A stretch of 64,000 bases of DNA from Colius striatus. Taxonomy: Eukaryota; Chordata; Aves; Coliiformes; Coliidae. Below, piece by piece: positions 36,211 through 48,530 of the stretch. The first letter of the stretch is position 1; each line of letters begins with the position of its first letter. The notes under the pieces were generated by a model. The model made no database searches and was not told the origin of the DNA. It saw nothing but the letters and a program-made list of their open reading frames with translations. A program made the position numbers and the translations under genes. The stretch is taken from assembly GCF_028858725.1 (NCBI RefSeq), contig NC_084766.1, positions 28,255,001-28,319,000 on the forward strand, in the 5' to 3' direction.

Positions 36211-37994
36211 ATAAGGCAAGAGCCTAGAGAAATGAATACTGCTGACAACTCATGCCAGCAGGCTTGGTCTGATTAAAAGAGAAGTTTTTAAAGCAGTGTT
36301 AACTTAAACTGAGCAGGAGAAGAAGGGGAGCACGGTGATGCAAGAGAGGATCTAGAGGAGGAGCAGAGCAGTGGGTTAATGCCGAGCAACAGGTAAAGGA
36401 AAGCATTCGATTACAAAGAAATTTGGCTGAATAAGATGCCTTAGCCTGTAATGCAAGAAATGTGCCATATTTTTGGAAGGAGTAAAAACAAATCACAGAA
36501 TTCTCTTTCTTTTTAAATTTGTTTAACTTAGGCAGTACTGCTGTATCCTGAATGGGAACTTTGGCTTCTTCCCAATGGTGTTGACAGCAAAAATCTTTTT
36601 CTCAGTAAATTTGCTCAGTGACACCGGTATTGTTGCTGCTGTAGTAAAAGCCATGAACTAAGCTAGTTAATTTTCAATTTTATACTCAGTTTCAGACTTT
36701 TTAAAAATGCTTCATGGTAAAATGTTAGCTGGAAAAGAGATGAAACTGATTATTCTCCCCTGACTATGATTCACTGTTAATATTGATGTATGTTCCGTGT
36801 TGAAGGAAGAGTACTACTCTAAGGACCACAGAGTCAAAATAGATGATCAATACCAAAGGAGTCAGGTAGTTAATTTCTACTACTGATACAATATTTTGAC
36901 ACGTGCTAGGGGATGCTAAGGCACTAAAATGCAGGTACTACTAAAGTGCCTCAAATAGACACACGATGATCTCAGATGAACTTCTTGACTTTTCTATTGA
37001 TTTGCGAGTAAAAGCATAATATTTCTTAAATATTTACCACAGCAATATTATGATCCACTCCTACTTACATCCCATGCATTTTACGTTCTTGTGGACTATC
37101 GATGGAGAAAAATGACCTCACATTGTCCTATTCAGGGACTATTTCATCATGTGCATCCTGCAGTACAGCAGCAGTATACACTAATAGACCTGAGACTACC
37201 AAATGCCCCATGGGGGAATTTGTTCTCCAGGTACCTCCTGTGGATTGTGGAGAAATCAGGTCTGCAACTACTTTATACTATTTAAAAATGGGAAACAGGA
37301 CAGCTGTATAAAAATGTACAGTACAACTGACAAATCACTTCCTGCGTACATTTTTGTGTGTGCAATCATGGACACAGCCATCTCTACTGACCTTCATAAA
37401 AGTAAGGATTTTAATTAACTGTGAAATATTTTTGTCCTAATTGAAAGTTCTTAATCCATGGGTCAGGAAGAAGACAGGTGGCTGGTCACACACTTAAAAG
37501 CACCATTTGTTTTGCAGCAGCTAAATTACATTCAAAGAAGCTGTCAAGGTGTTACTTGCAACCTTACTACTGTTACTGGCATTTTCCCACAGTCACCATA
37601 GCTAGCTGTGAGATATAGGATCAGAAAGAAGCCAAAACTTGGTACAGGCAATTGTGAAGGGAACATGGCATTACCCCAGAGGATGCTTTTATTTGAAGAC
37701 TGTCCATTAGATAAAGAAATGTGAGACTCTTACAACAGGCAATTCACATTTTTTGGAATAAGAAAGTGAAAGGAAACTATTTTTAGTCTTAGTTGAATAT
37801 CTCTGATGGTGATTCCACACATTGTGTTACTTCTTAATATATCCAGTAGAAGCTTTCAAAGCCCTCCAGAATATCCTTCCTTTTTCTGAAGAGATGCATA
37901 CACAGAAGTCTGGCTAGTACAAAGACAAAAACATATGGGTGGGCCACACAGTAACATCAACACATCAACACTTACTTCATCTGCAGGATCCCAG

Positions 37995-38165
37995 AGCACT
38001 TCCAAGACCTGGCTCTCCTGTCTGCAGGTCCCATCTGCTCATAATGCCTGTGACAGTAGGACCCTTCTTGGAAGGTGTCAAGTCCATCTTTACCACCCCA
38101 AGCATGTTGTGTGATGTCTCCTCCAGGACAGATGGGATGCATAGGGGAAACTGAGACCCCCTCAG
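37995..38165 (-). repeat. Possible low-copy repeat, copy B
   Basis: Minus-strand words CAGTTTCCCCTATGCATCCC and CTGCAGACAGGAGAG match copy A (30,841-31,050) in order and approximate spacing. Tentative. Confidence 0.3.
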
Positions 38166-38805
38166 AAGAAATCATGGCTGAATTGCACTGCAGCTAAGTG
38201 TACTTTGGCACACCCTCCAAAACATGAAGGCACAACTCAAAAGCATCCCTCTCTGCTTTCTTCTGCCTCCTGCTCCTCTCTCCTGCTGTGCACCTATTTA
38301 GTTGCTTGAGAACCACCCCCAGAGAGCAAGGAAGCAACGTCAATCCTGGACAGTGTGTCATCAAGATAGTTACTGATAGCAAAGTAGACAGAGCTATTTC
38401 CAGAATGATTAATACTATTAGCACATGCTGAAGCTTAAGGCTGAACATAAGCTTTAGAGGAATGGATTTTGATGTAAAAAGTGAATAAATGAGACAACTG
38501 TCAGAACAATGAGTGATGAACCAAGTAAATATCCTCAGCCTAGGAGATGCAAAGCACTGCCTGCTGGCATATTTGCACTGAAACTGCTGGTAAAATTCCT
38601 GTTGTCCTTCAGGATGGAGAAATAGCCCAGCAATAGTGTGTGGCACAGAGGTAACCTAACTAGCAGGCACCAAGGCTTCTCCTACAACTAATTAGTCACT
38701 TGACATTTTAGGAGGGGCACAGTGATGATAATGTCTCAAGATCCAAGACAGTGATTCTCCCCAGCCCAAACCACGCACCACTGTTCCTGGAACCTGTTCA
38801 GGGGA

Positions 38806-38837
38806 TCTTTGTACTGCCCTTTCTTTGTACTGCCCTT
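38806..38837. repeat. Perfect 16-bp tandem duplication
   Basis: Two exact adjacent copies of TCTTTGTACTGCCCTT. The lack of any mismatch suggests a recent event. Confidence 0.95.
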
Positions 38838-41257
38838 GAGTGCTTGCTAGAGTACTAGTCTGAGGGCTCATCCTGTTGCTGAATGAAAAGCATGTCTTAA
38901 AAGGGTTGTCTGACTTATACTATCTTCTCATAATCCCCGCTCCAGAGGTCTCAAATACCGTAATTGAAAACCCACTGCTCATCTCTTGAAAGTCAGGCTT
39001 AACCTACTGTAGGGAGCTCCCAGAAGAACAGTATTTTGCATAATCAGTTATATTGTAGGGAATATTTAGCATTTTTTCTGTTTTCCTTCTCCTGATGTTT
39101 TTCTCACAGGAGAGCAGGTAAAAAATCTAGCCATAGCTATGCAATATCCTCTTCCCCAATTCCTTCTTTGAACCCCAATCATCAAGGCTACTGGTTTTCC
39201 CAAGAATATTGCATTATATGAGCTGTTCTTAACATCATTTTTGAAAATCTGTTCTTCTCTTTCTTACATGAGACATCTTGACAATAAACATCATGAATGA
39301 ATTCACCAAATTGGGTTTTATTATCTTTTTGTCTGCAAAGAAGTCACATGCTCTGGAATAGCTAATTCAGCTTGGATCAAGCCACATGATCCCCTTTTCC
39401 AGTCTTGCTTTGTGGCCTCTGAGGAATGTTGCATTGGCTGCAAGGGAATTACTAGGTCTTGGCAAGACATGTTAATATCCTCGCAAAGACTTGTTATCAA
39501 CCAAGACTTCAGTCTCCAACTATTTCCTCTGATAAAGCAGAGTACTCACAGCAGCTCATTAGTCTTGAATCACCAGTTTGACTTTGTTTGAGTGAAATGA
39601 AAGTTCCTCCCAAACCAGAAGGACTGTGCAAGTAAAGCTGACTGGTGTTGACTATCTACTAGAAGGCTTCAAAACAGAAGGACAAAGTGTCAGATTTGAT
39701 TAGAGGAGTCGGTGGCTCAGGATGCTTCAGTCAAGGGTTGGGAAAAGGAACACCCAAGTGGATGACAGGTTATGAATCATGGCAACACCTGCTGCACTGG
39801 GATTCAAAAGACTATAGTCCATCTCTCATATGTGGGGATGCAAATGTGACATTTTCTCTCAAAGACCCACCCAAGTTCATACACAAAGTTCATAGCAGCA
39901 ATAGAACCATGGTCCCATTTTATTACAGTTGTTGTTTTGCGGTGGTTTTTTTTGCACTCAGTGTTTACTTTCCATTAGCATCCAAAACTACACTGATAAC
40001 CTTTGAAAGGACCAAAGTGTGAGTATCATATCTGCAGCTGGATCTCTCTGCTAGGAAGCTAGTTACGCAGCATGGAAAGTATTTTTGCTATCTCATTTTG
40101 AATCATTGATAACAACATCACAAGTGAAGGGACCTTATTGTTCGTCCATGAGATGGGGAGGAACCACTCCCACTGTCTCAGCATGTCACTGACCCCAGCA
40201 CTCGCTAGCAAGGCAGAGAGGCAAGGGCTGAGTTACATGTTTTGTAAACCAGAGGTGGCTTTCTCAAAGTGTGAATGGCACAACACTGATGCAAGTGACA
40301 GAGCGTGGATCACAAAACAGGTCCCTCCATGCCAGATTCCCAAAGCACTTGTAGCACTGAACTGAGCTTCAGAGCATAGCACAGAGAACACTGTAAAAGA
40401 ACCTGAGAACTGCCCCGCAGCTGCAGCAGCAGCAGGCCCCAGCTCCGGTGAATGGAGCACTAAATCCAAGTAAGGGTATCAGTCAGATGCTCAGAAACTC
40501 CCAGCTGACTCACAGCCCCATTTCTTGGCTGTGTGCTGGCCTCTTTACACCTCTGGCGTTGTAAAAGGAAGTGAAACAGCCGGTTCTCACATATAAGTTC
40601 AACAGCTTTAAAAACCCCCCAATTGTAGAAAAATGGAGCAGAGCTGTGAGGTCTGGAGCTGGTTTCCTACTCAAAAGCCAGGCAGGGTACCGGATCCATA
40701 GTTGCAGTTTGGTTTGACAGAGGGCCAGCTCCAACACGGCTGTTTTCATCTGCTTTACTATTGGCTGAACATCTGTGTGCCATTTTTCTATCCAGCACCA
40801 TCAAAGCCTGGGTTGAACCATTCAACCAAAAGCTGCAGTCCACAAAACTTTCTGAGAAGCAATGACAAAAAATGTGATCTTGTATAGTGCCCTTTGCTGT
40901 CACTCAGTTCATGTTTTTGATGCTGAAATCCAAGTCAGGACCTCAGTTCAGCAGCTACACAAGAATGTGTCCCCTTCCAGCCTCCTTTAAGCAGTGTGTA
41001 TCCTTAGTTAGGCACACGTTTACATAATTCACTGCAGCCATGCTTAAGCCTTGAGAAAAAGTATCCCAGCAGAAGGATAGAGACCTGGCTCAATCAACCA
41101 TGCACAATGAGATGTGTTCAAGCCAGCTAATGGGTAATCTTGTGTGTATGTACCACAAATCCACAACATAACTCACTGCCCTGCTTGGCAGAAGAGTGTT
41201 ATTGCCTGTTGGGAAACAAACATTCCTGATCAAAGACTATCCTTGTTGAATAAATAA

Positions 41258-41611
41258 TCAAACCAAACTATATGTATATATACATATAGTTCACATGGAT
41301 TATTACGACATGTGGCATATGCTAATGTCACTCCATCTGAGGAGGTAGAAACTGATGAGGAAGCTGTAGCTACATGGAAAGAACAGAAATTTTACAGCCA
41401 GCCTCAGCATGGCAGAGGGACTGTTCTCAGAGGTCGTAAAAGACTTCTGCAGCTTGCTAATTATACACTAGCCAAATCTTATTACAAACAAGTAATAAGT
41501 ATAGGCATGATTGTTGGTTTTGCTAATGACATTAATGTCTTTTTTGATGATTTGCAGAGCTACAGGGGGCCAGAGACTCAATTTGTACTGATGTGTCTCC
41601 CACTCTGGTGA
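41258..41611 (+). other. Unexplained small open frame
   Basis: Open for 118 codons between stops. There is no upstream ATG in frame near the beginning; the first start-like codon is GTG at 41,312, and an ATG-initiated frame would be shorter. The translated stretch includes VTPSEEVETDEEAVATWKEQ and a hydrophilic, acidic-then-basic pattern that is less biased than neighbouring chance ORFs. I do not recognise a family. It begins in a 26-bp palindrome. Possibilities are chance, an exon of an unknown gene, or a fossil of a transposon protein. Confidence 0.2.
41266..41291. repeat. 26-bp perfect palindrome
   Basis: Left arm AACTATATGTATA is followed directly by its exact reverse complement TATACATATAGTT with no spacer. 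Almost all A+T. It could arise from TA-repeat slippage, or mark a cruciform-prone site. Confidence 0.95.
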
Positions 41612-44600
41612 AGCCTAGGGAACTTGCTATGTTTGGTATCTTTTCACCATCTATCATTAGACAATTCAAGGTCTGTTCTCTGCACAGTAGTTTGAGCTGT
41701 CTCTTCTGCTGTGTAACAGACATTCAGAACTCAGTGTATCTGTATATTACTTTCTAGTATATAAGTGATGGTATGGAGAATTATACATTACTGTTGTTAA
41801 AGGGAATTTGTGCTTTTACTCCTCCACAGTTTCCTTATCTGCCTTAGCAAAATTACTGTGGCACTGAAGTCTGCTATGTAGATTCATTTATCTTTCCCCT
41901 ATGGAGTCCCAGAGAGTTCAGATACCCCGACTAAAACCACTGACTTTGCAATTTAGGATAAGTCATCAGCAAAGAAAGAGACAGAGTTGGAGCTGGTTAA
42001 AACACATTCTGAAGAATTACCAGGATTTGCTAGGTGAAGACAAGCAAAAGTTTTTCTCTCAAACACTATGCACATACCTCTGTGACTGATTTGTTTTGCA
42101 TTTCCAGTGTCTGTTTGCACAGGCCTGATCACTGGCCCCGCTGCCCTTCTCTGCTTCCTGTCTGAGAACAGAGACAGTCAGCAGAAGCAATCTGACGGCC
42201 TTTAGTATGAAAATCACCACACATGGTTTGACTTGCTGGGGAAATCGGTGCTTTAAGCATATAAGTAATCCACTGACTTCATAGGAATACCTCTGGATGG
42301 ATGTTTTAAGTATGCTCTCAATGGCTGCAGGGAGAGAAAGCCACTGGGCTGAGCACACACTTGCTCGCTGGGGGCAAGTGCCAGGGAGCTCCCATAGGCA
42401 CGGCTGGCCTGTCTGGGGAGCCTTGCATGGGACAGTCACTCCTTCCAGCCCGACCCTTCCTGCCCCCCAGCCTTCCATCTGGCTTTCCCTAGCATTCTGC
42501 ATCTCTGGGAATACACTCAGAAACTACAGATGAGGTCATTCCCAAGAGTCTGCTAAGGTATTTGAGGCCCTTGACACTGAAAGGAGCTAAAATCTTACAC
42601 TCTATGAATCGTTTTAAAGGGAAAGTGGAACTCTTTTTATAGTACCTTAGCCGTTTGTTAATCTTGGATGGGTAAATGATTAACTCCTCTACAATTTGTT
42701 TATCCTTATCGTTAGAGATTGTGATAACATATGTTCATTGAACTTACTTGCTTCAAAAGAGGCTTTGGGAGTAACAGTTACCTGTGCCCAATCCAAAATC
42801 AAACATTATGTATGAATTAATATTGTTTATGCATATTAACAAATTTGTTGTTGATTTCATTTCTGTGCTGCCCTTTCAAGTAATCCATCAAATATGAAAA
42901 GCGACAGTTTGCTCAAAAGGCCCTGAATTTGACTTGCTGCTCTAAACTTCAAAACTTTTGTCCAGGAAATTACACCACATGCTCCTCTGCGGGCTCAGAG
43001 TTAGAACAACAAACACAGCATGCAAAGATACATCACCCCTGAGGGTGGAGGATGACTCTGGCTTTGTCTTATGTCCAATTTATCTTGGGATAATGAAGAC
43101 AAAAGAGGATGCTTACTCTGGAGTCCAGGATAGGTACAGAAAGCTTTTTTTCAGAGCTACTGAATCAACACTCACATCCCTCAGCCCATGATCTTACGCT
43201 CCAGTACTTCCATGCCCCTCTCTGCTGGGCAATTGTACTGGGCTTCCAACCAGGTGTGTGTCTGGTGACAGCACATCGCTCTCAGAGGTGGCAGTTCAGC
43301 TTCAGGACACAGTCAATGTGCTGACAAAGAATTCCCAACTTGTTGTTCAATCAACATAAACCTTTTGTCCACGTGTAAATGGTGCTGAGACAACAGACAT
43401 GGGTTTCTTGAAGCAAAAGGATGTGCTGTGCTCCAAATGCATCATCTGAAACACAGATCAGAGATGTCTTTTTAAAATTGTGCTCTGAACATGAGGTTTT
43501 GCTTCCAAAAATAACTCGTATTTTGCTCATATTAGAAGAGCAGGATGTTCTTTCCTGTCCTGAAGGGATAAGGAGGAAATGAGAACTATGAGTTTTTTAT
43601 ATTATATGAGCTTCTATTCTTCTGGACTAGTGCTGTGAATCTTTATTTTCTTTTTCCCCAGCCTTAGCATTTTATTCCCCATGGACCTTATTTTGCTTTC
43701 ATTCATGCTGATGCTACTCTGGTGAAGTTCTCTTTGACTTCAAAGTAATTCCTCCATATTTACAACCTCTCCCATTCTATGGCAGTAGGCAGCAGAAGAG
43801 AGGCAACCTACTGAAGACAGTGAATGCTGAATGTCTTAAATCCTTTTTCAAATGAGATAAAATCAGCTGAGAGACATAAGTGGAGGCAAAAAGCATCCTT
43901 TCCTGTCCTCTGAAGGGAAGAGACAGCTTTTTGGAGGAAATGTGAACGTAATAGACTGTACATTTGTGTCCCATTGTACTGAGGTCTGACAGGAAACACT
44001 TGGGGTTTGATTCAGGAAACAGTAAATAGTATTCCTTTATAATACTCTCATAACTCCGGTTATCCTGCAGTATCTGACTACATCCCTGTCTTTAATGTAT
44101 ATATTCTCACAGCTCTTTCCAGAAGACCAGAAGGAAATCTGGCCACAGGGGAGCGAGGGAGGCATGGGAAGAGATCATGCAGAAATTTCCAGCCGACAGC
44201 CCTCTTAAGTGATAGCAAAAGGCCATCAGCTCTCTCCCTTTCAAACCAAAGGGACTATGTAGCAGCTGCCATTACTGACTGCCACCAGGGTGGTTCCTTA
44301 CAGGAGGAGAGCTGCGAATACCAAACTTCGGGTAATTTCTGAGAAGTCTCTGCTAAGCCTTTAAGAACATTCTCCCACTGTCAGCTCTCACTGTTAGCAC
44401 GCAGATGGTCCTCCACCATGGATGTGAGGCCGCAGTCTCCCCAGCAGGCACCAGGGAATCCCTTGGCTAGAAGTTCACCCTGCAGTAGCATGGAAAAGGC
44501 CCCAGCCCTCAGCATTTAGAAATATTCCCCATACAGCCAGCTGAAGCAGTCTGTAGGATCAGTGCTGGACCCTGGAAATGCCTTTCATCGGTCCCGAGGG

Positions 44601-47040
44601 AGCGTGCCTCCCAGAGCGACCGGGGTCAGGGAGCTGTTACGCTCCTTTGTCCGTGGGGAACGTGCAGTACCATCAGTATTTGGCATTTTGCTGTACAGCT
44701 CATGAAGCTGTGAAGATTGCAAAAGAAACCAAACTCCCTCCACATAACCCAGAAGAGATGGATTGAGAACATAATGCCCTTGATTGAAAAAGGAGGAAAC
44801 TTGTGGTATATATATATATTTTTAACTAGAGCTAAAGTAATTTGGCATGCATGTCCCCTGAGCTGCTCCCTAAATCACAGCTGCATGCGGAATTATCTTG
44901 CTCTTAGCTGAAGTAACTCCTTAAAAAAAAATCCCAACATGTAGGTCATTAAAGTGCTAATAAAAAATGTTGATGAATCTCTGAGCAGTGCTCTGATTAT
45001 CTCTCTGTGGGGAATGAAGAACTCATTACCATGAGCTCCATGCCACTCCCTCCTCCTTTCTCAGAGTTTGGCATAAAGCAAGGAAACAAATGTTTGTGGT
45101 TTGGCCAAGTTTCTAATGAGTAGCTCAGCTAGGTCCACTGATTAAACACATGGCTTTACAGAGGGTAAAAAAGGCAGCAGCACTGTGTAAAGTGGTAAAG
45201 CATTTCTGCCAGACTGGGTCCCCAAAAAGGAAACACTTTACCTGTCATACAGATTGTTTGCAATGTATTTAGCAGGAAATTTACAGAGAGAGGGTTTCAT
45301 TGACACAGCTGACGAGGATAATGCTGTTGTCTGATCTCTCTGCTCTAGATGTTACCTCTCCCACTGCAGAGAAGGCAGCAGCCCCCAGGTACCACAGGAG
45401 CAGGCAGCACAGGCAGAGATATCCATTTGCTGCATCATCTGCAGGAGCTGCAGCACAGAGAACTGTCTAACTGCCTAACTAGAACTGGCCAAGGCTCTTC
45501 AGGAGCACCTGGCAGTTATTCTGAAGGAGGGAACAAACCCTCCAGAACTAATAGAAGTCTGTCCCATGCAGGAAATTTTCTTCTTGATCCTGCTTGTAAT
45601 CCATTTATAGCTTGAATCATGAAGACTTGTCATCTCCTTAATGTTTTCAGGGCTAAAGTAAAACTCATCCACATGCCTAGGAGAAGAAAACTCACCCTAC
45701 CATAAACACAAAAGCCATCTGTTTGGATAAGCAACTGCTGCCTCTGAAATTCAAATCTCAAGGTGTGTGATCAATGTCATGCAGCAACTAGCACTCAAAT
45801 CAACCACCTGAAACATCAAGTCTGTCCCCTGCTGTTGCAGACAATGCATCATATAATGACTTGATTAAACTTCGTCTCAAAAACAGTGAGATTTTTCCAT
45901 TCCCAATACTTGCCCCCGGAAAAGGTGAAATTTGATTGCTCTAATGGTTAACAACCCTCCTCTAATTTTCAGCTGAAATTTGTATGCAGGTTGAGGCAAG
46001 TGCTGATCCACCAATTTCACTGCAATATCAGCTTCACTTTCAAAACCATGTTCAAAGTTTTTAACTTCTTGGCCTTTCCAGGTTGAAAGTTTGTTAAGTA
46101 TATTTTTTTTTTTTCTAAAAGGAAATTTAAAAAAGAGGGGATGAACATGCAAGGAACAACCCTACTAATTCCATGAGTGTTATACTGAATAAATATGCAA
46201 ATTGGAGAAGGCAAATTGCTTCGGCCTTCACTGCATGCTCTGCGTTTAGGTATGTATTCTTCCAGCACCTAAGGTAAGTTTTAATTTCCTTCAACCACCA
46301 CATAGTTAGAGGTCTACCATTAAACAACAGATGCTGTACCATCTCACCCCATTATTAGTGTCTGGTACCTACAGGTTCCCATAGTGCTCATCCAGTCATA
46401 TGGAGCCATCTCAGTGCTAGGTATATACATTTGCAAAGTAAAACATCTTCTGCATCCTCATCCTATCCAAATCAAATACCCCATGGCTGGGTAGTTTGGT
46501 GCCTCAAGCAGGTTTTTTTCCAAGGACCTCTCTAGCCTTGGAGGGCTCTTGCTTGCCTTTCTGAGAGGGACTTGTAGCTCCTATATGGATGTGGTAGCTG
46601 CAGTTGGCAGGGCTGGAGGCTCTTTGGTGAGGGGCCCAGGCTTGCAGTGGCTTCACCCTGCCCTTGCTCCAGCCCTGATAATTTCATGCTGATCACAGTC
46701 AGCAAGCAGTACACAAAATTAAAAGGTTTTGTCCCCAAACCTATAGAAAGTTAGTCGAGTAATTTTATAACTTTAAACAATATTGCTGATTTCAAAGGGA
46801 ACTTTTAAGCTTTTCAAGCCCATTTTAGACAACTTCTGAGAAATTAAAGAAATTACTTAAAAGAAATTAAAATGTAATTAAAATACAGATTTTTTTTTTG
46901 CACATAGAGGACAACTGTCACCCAATGCTTCTGTAACTTCAGAACTGCTCAGATATAAGCAAATCAGCCAAAAAACCAAGAAACCAGTAACTTTGGGTGG
47001 GGAACCAAGACAGAGATTATTTCAGCTCCAAAGCAGAACA
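41612..47040. other. Intergenic, no gene recognised
   Basis: No gene, RNA or clear transposon. A short TA run lies near 44,807-44,820 and T-rich and A-rich tracts near 46,103-46,114 and 46,890-46,900. Confidence 0.65.
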
Positions 47041-47044
47041 AGCA

Positions 47045-47088
47045 CAGGAAAAAAAAAAAGAAAGAAAGAGGGAAAAAAAAGGACAGCT
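47045..47088. repeat. Purine-rich low-complexity tract
   Basis: Almost uninterrupted A and G, with AAAGAAAGAAAGAGGG in its middle, about 250 bp before the CpG island begins. Such tracts often flank promoters and may exclude nucleosomes. Confidence 0.85.
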
Positions 47089-47339
47089 TTTGCCAAAATG
47101 AGATTTGCATTTTGTTCAGCCTTTTTTTAGCCAGGGCTGGTTTTTCCCCAATGATGGTGCGAGAGCCTTCTCCTCAGCAGCACATGCCATCTGGAGAAAC
47201 CTTCTGCTGCCTTTTGGCCCCGATGACTGTTTTAAAATCTCCCAAAATTTCATTCCAAAACAAGTCTTTTGTTTGTCTGTTTGGTGCCTTAAAAAAAAAT
47301 TATTATTCCCATATACACCTCATTTTAATCCCTTCCATC

Positions 47340-48530
47340 AGCTGTGCGCCGGACTATCTCCCCACATCAGGCCTTGCTCGCTGTGGCCCTTTCAGAGATA
47401 GATGGTCCGCTGAGGCAGCCTCGCCGGGGATAAACGGTGTTGCACTGCGGGTACAAGCGGGGCGAGTTGGGCCACAGATAACAATGGGGCTACTAGGCGG
47501 GAGGAAGGACGCTGGCAGTATCACCGCCCCCCGGCCAAGTTTGCAGCTGCGGGAACGGGAGGGTGAGGGTGCATCTGCCGCCCCCTCGCTTCCGCGGCTG
47601 CAAACTTGGGCGAGGGGCGACTACGGGAGGGCGCTGGGCAAGTCCTCCCTCATTGCCAGATAGTGAGCCACGGCGGGCGGGCGGGCGCGGGAGGAGGAGC
47701 CCAGGTGTCCCTTCCTGCCACATAGTGCGCCGCCCCTTTCCCCGCCCGCTCGCCCGCCGCGGTGGTGCTGGGGCTCCCGCCGCCGGCGAGGAGGGATGGA
47801 CTGAGGCACAAAGGCGCGGGCCCGCTGAGGTAACGCTCCGACGCAGCGGGGTTGAGGCGGCGGCGGCGGTTTCCGTCCTTTCCCGCCGAACGCGGGTGGT
47901 TAAGGGCCGTTTGCGGGGCTGTGGCCGAACCGCCGCCGCTGTGGGGGAAGGGGCGGCGGGAGGCCTGGCGCGCACCCCCGCTCTGTTCCCTCAGCTGCCC
48001 GCTCCGTTCCCACAGCCGGCTCACGGCTGCGGGGCCGCGGCCGCCGATGGGCTGGGGCGGTGCGGGGGGAGAGTCTGCGGTCGCCGTGGGGCTGAGGTAG
48101 CCGCCAGCTCTCTGGCCAGGGGTAGATGCTGCAGTGCCGTCTTTCCGCTTCAGTGCCGAGCTCGAAAGGACGGGGCTTTAAATAATGCGCCTCTGCTCGG
48201 GAGCTCTGCTCGTCAAATAAAACCTTGAAAGTAATTATTATCATTGCGGACTGTCCTTGGTCCACCGCAAGCTCCGGACTCCCGCTCAGTCTCGGGAAAA
48301 CTTGTTAAAAATTTACATTCTTTAGGCTTTTCGTATGTTTAATCGCGCACAGCTCCACCTTTGCCGTCGGTGATGGTGGGAGGGGGAGCCCAGGAATGCG
48401 ATTTTTCGAGCGCGGGCACACGCATTCCGCTCACGGCAATGCGTACCCACCGGCGTGACGAGCATCTGCCCTGCGCTGCTGCCTCCCGGGACACGCGTTG
48501 CGCTCACGCAGAGGCGCGTTGTGTTCACAG
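47340..48530 (+). promoter_or_regulatory. ADD3: CpG-island promoter, probably ADD3
   Basis: A 1.2-kb island dense in CpG, with GC boxes (GGCGGGCGGGCGGGCGCGGG at 47,673-47,692) and no evident TATA box. A plausible plus-strand donor is CTGAG|GTAACG at 47,829/47,830, which would end a non-coding first exon. ADD3 encodes gamma-adducin, which caps actin filaments and links them to spectrin at the membrane. The assignment rests on the known head-to-head order of XPNPEP1 and ADD3 and on strand composition downstream, not on coding sequence. ORFs through the island (47,563-48,228 and others) are composition artefacts. Confidence 0.6.
47525..47619. repeat. 95-nt imperfect inverted repeat (hairpin) in the CpG island
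   Basis: Arms 47,525-47,563 and 47,581-47,619 pair over 39 positions around a 17-nt loop. By my count there are 32 Watson-Crick pairs, 3 G-T pairs and 4 mismatches. The core is a perfect 13-bp pair, CCAAGTTTGCAGC with GCTGCAAACTTGG, whose A/T-containing sequence is hard to attribute to GC richness alone. Confidence 0.9.

Larger units (their letters stand above)
36220..41250. other. Intergenic, no gene recognised
   Basis: Contains a possible repeat copy at 37,995-38,165 and a perfect 16-bp tandem duplication at 38,806-38,837. The 111-codon frame at 39,687-40,022 has no resemblance to a known protein and is probably chance. Confidence 0.65.

Noticed and set aside
39687..40022. 111-codon plus-strand ORF
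   Set aside because: No resemblance to a known family and no splice or promoter context; length compatible with chance in a long intergenic region.
47563..48228. 221-codon plus-strand ORF and overlapping frames on both strands
   Set aside because: CpG-island composition artefact; several frames open together and no recognisable protein.
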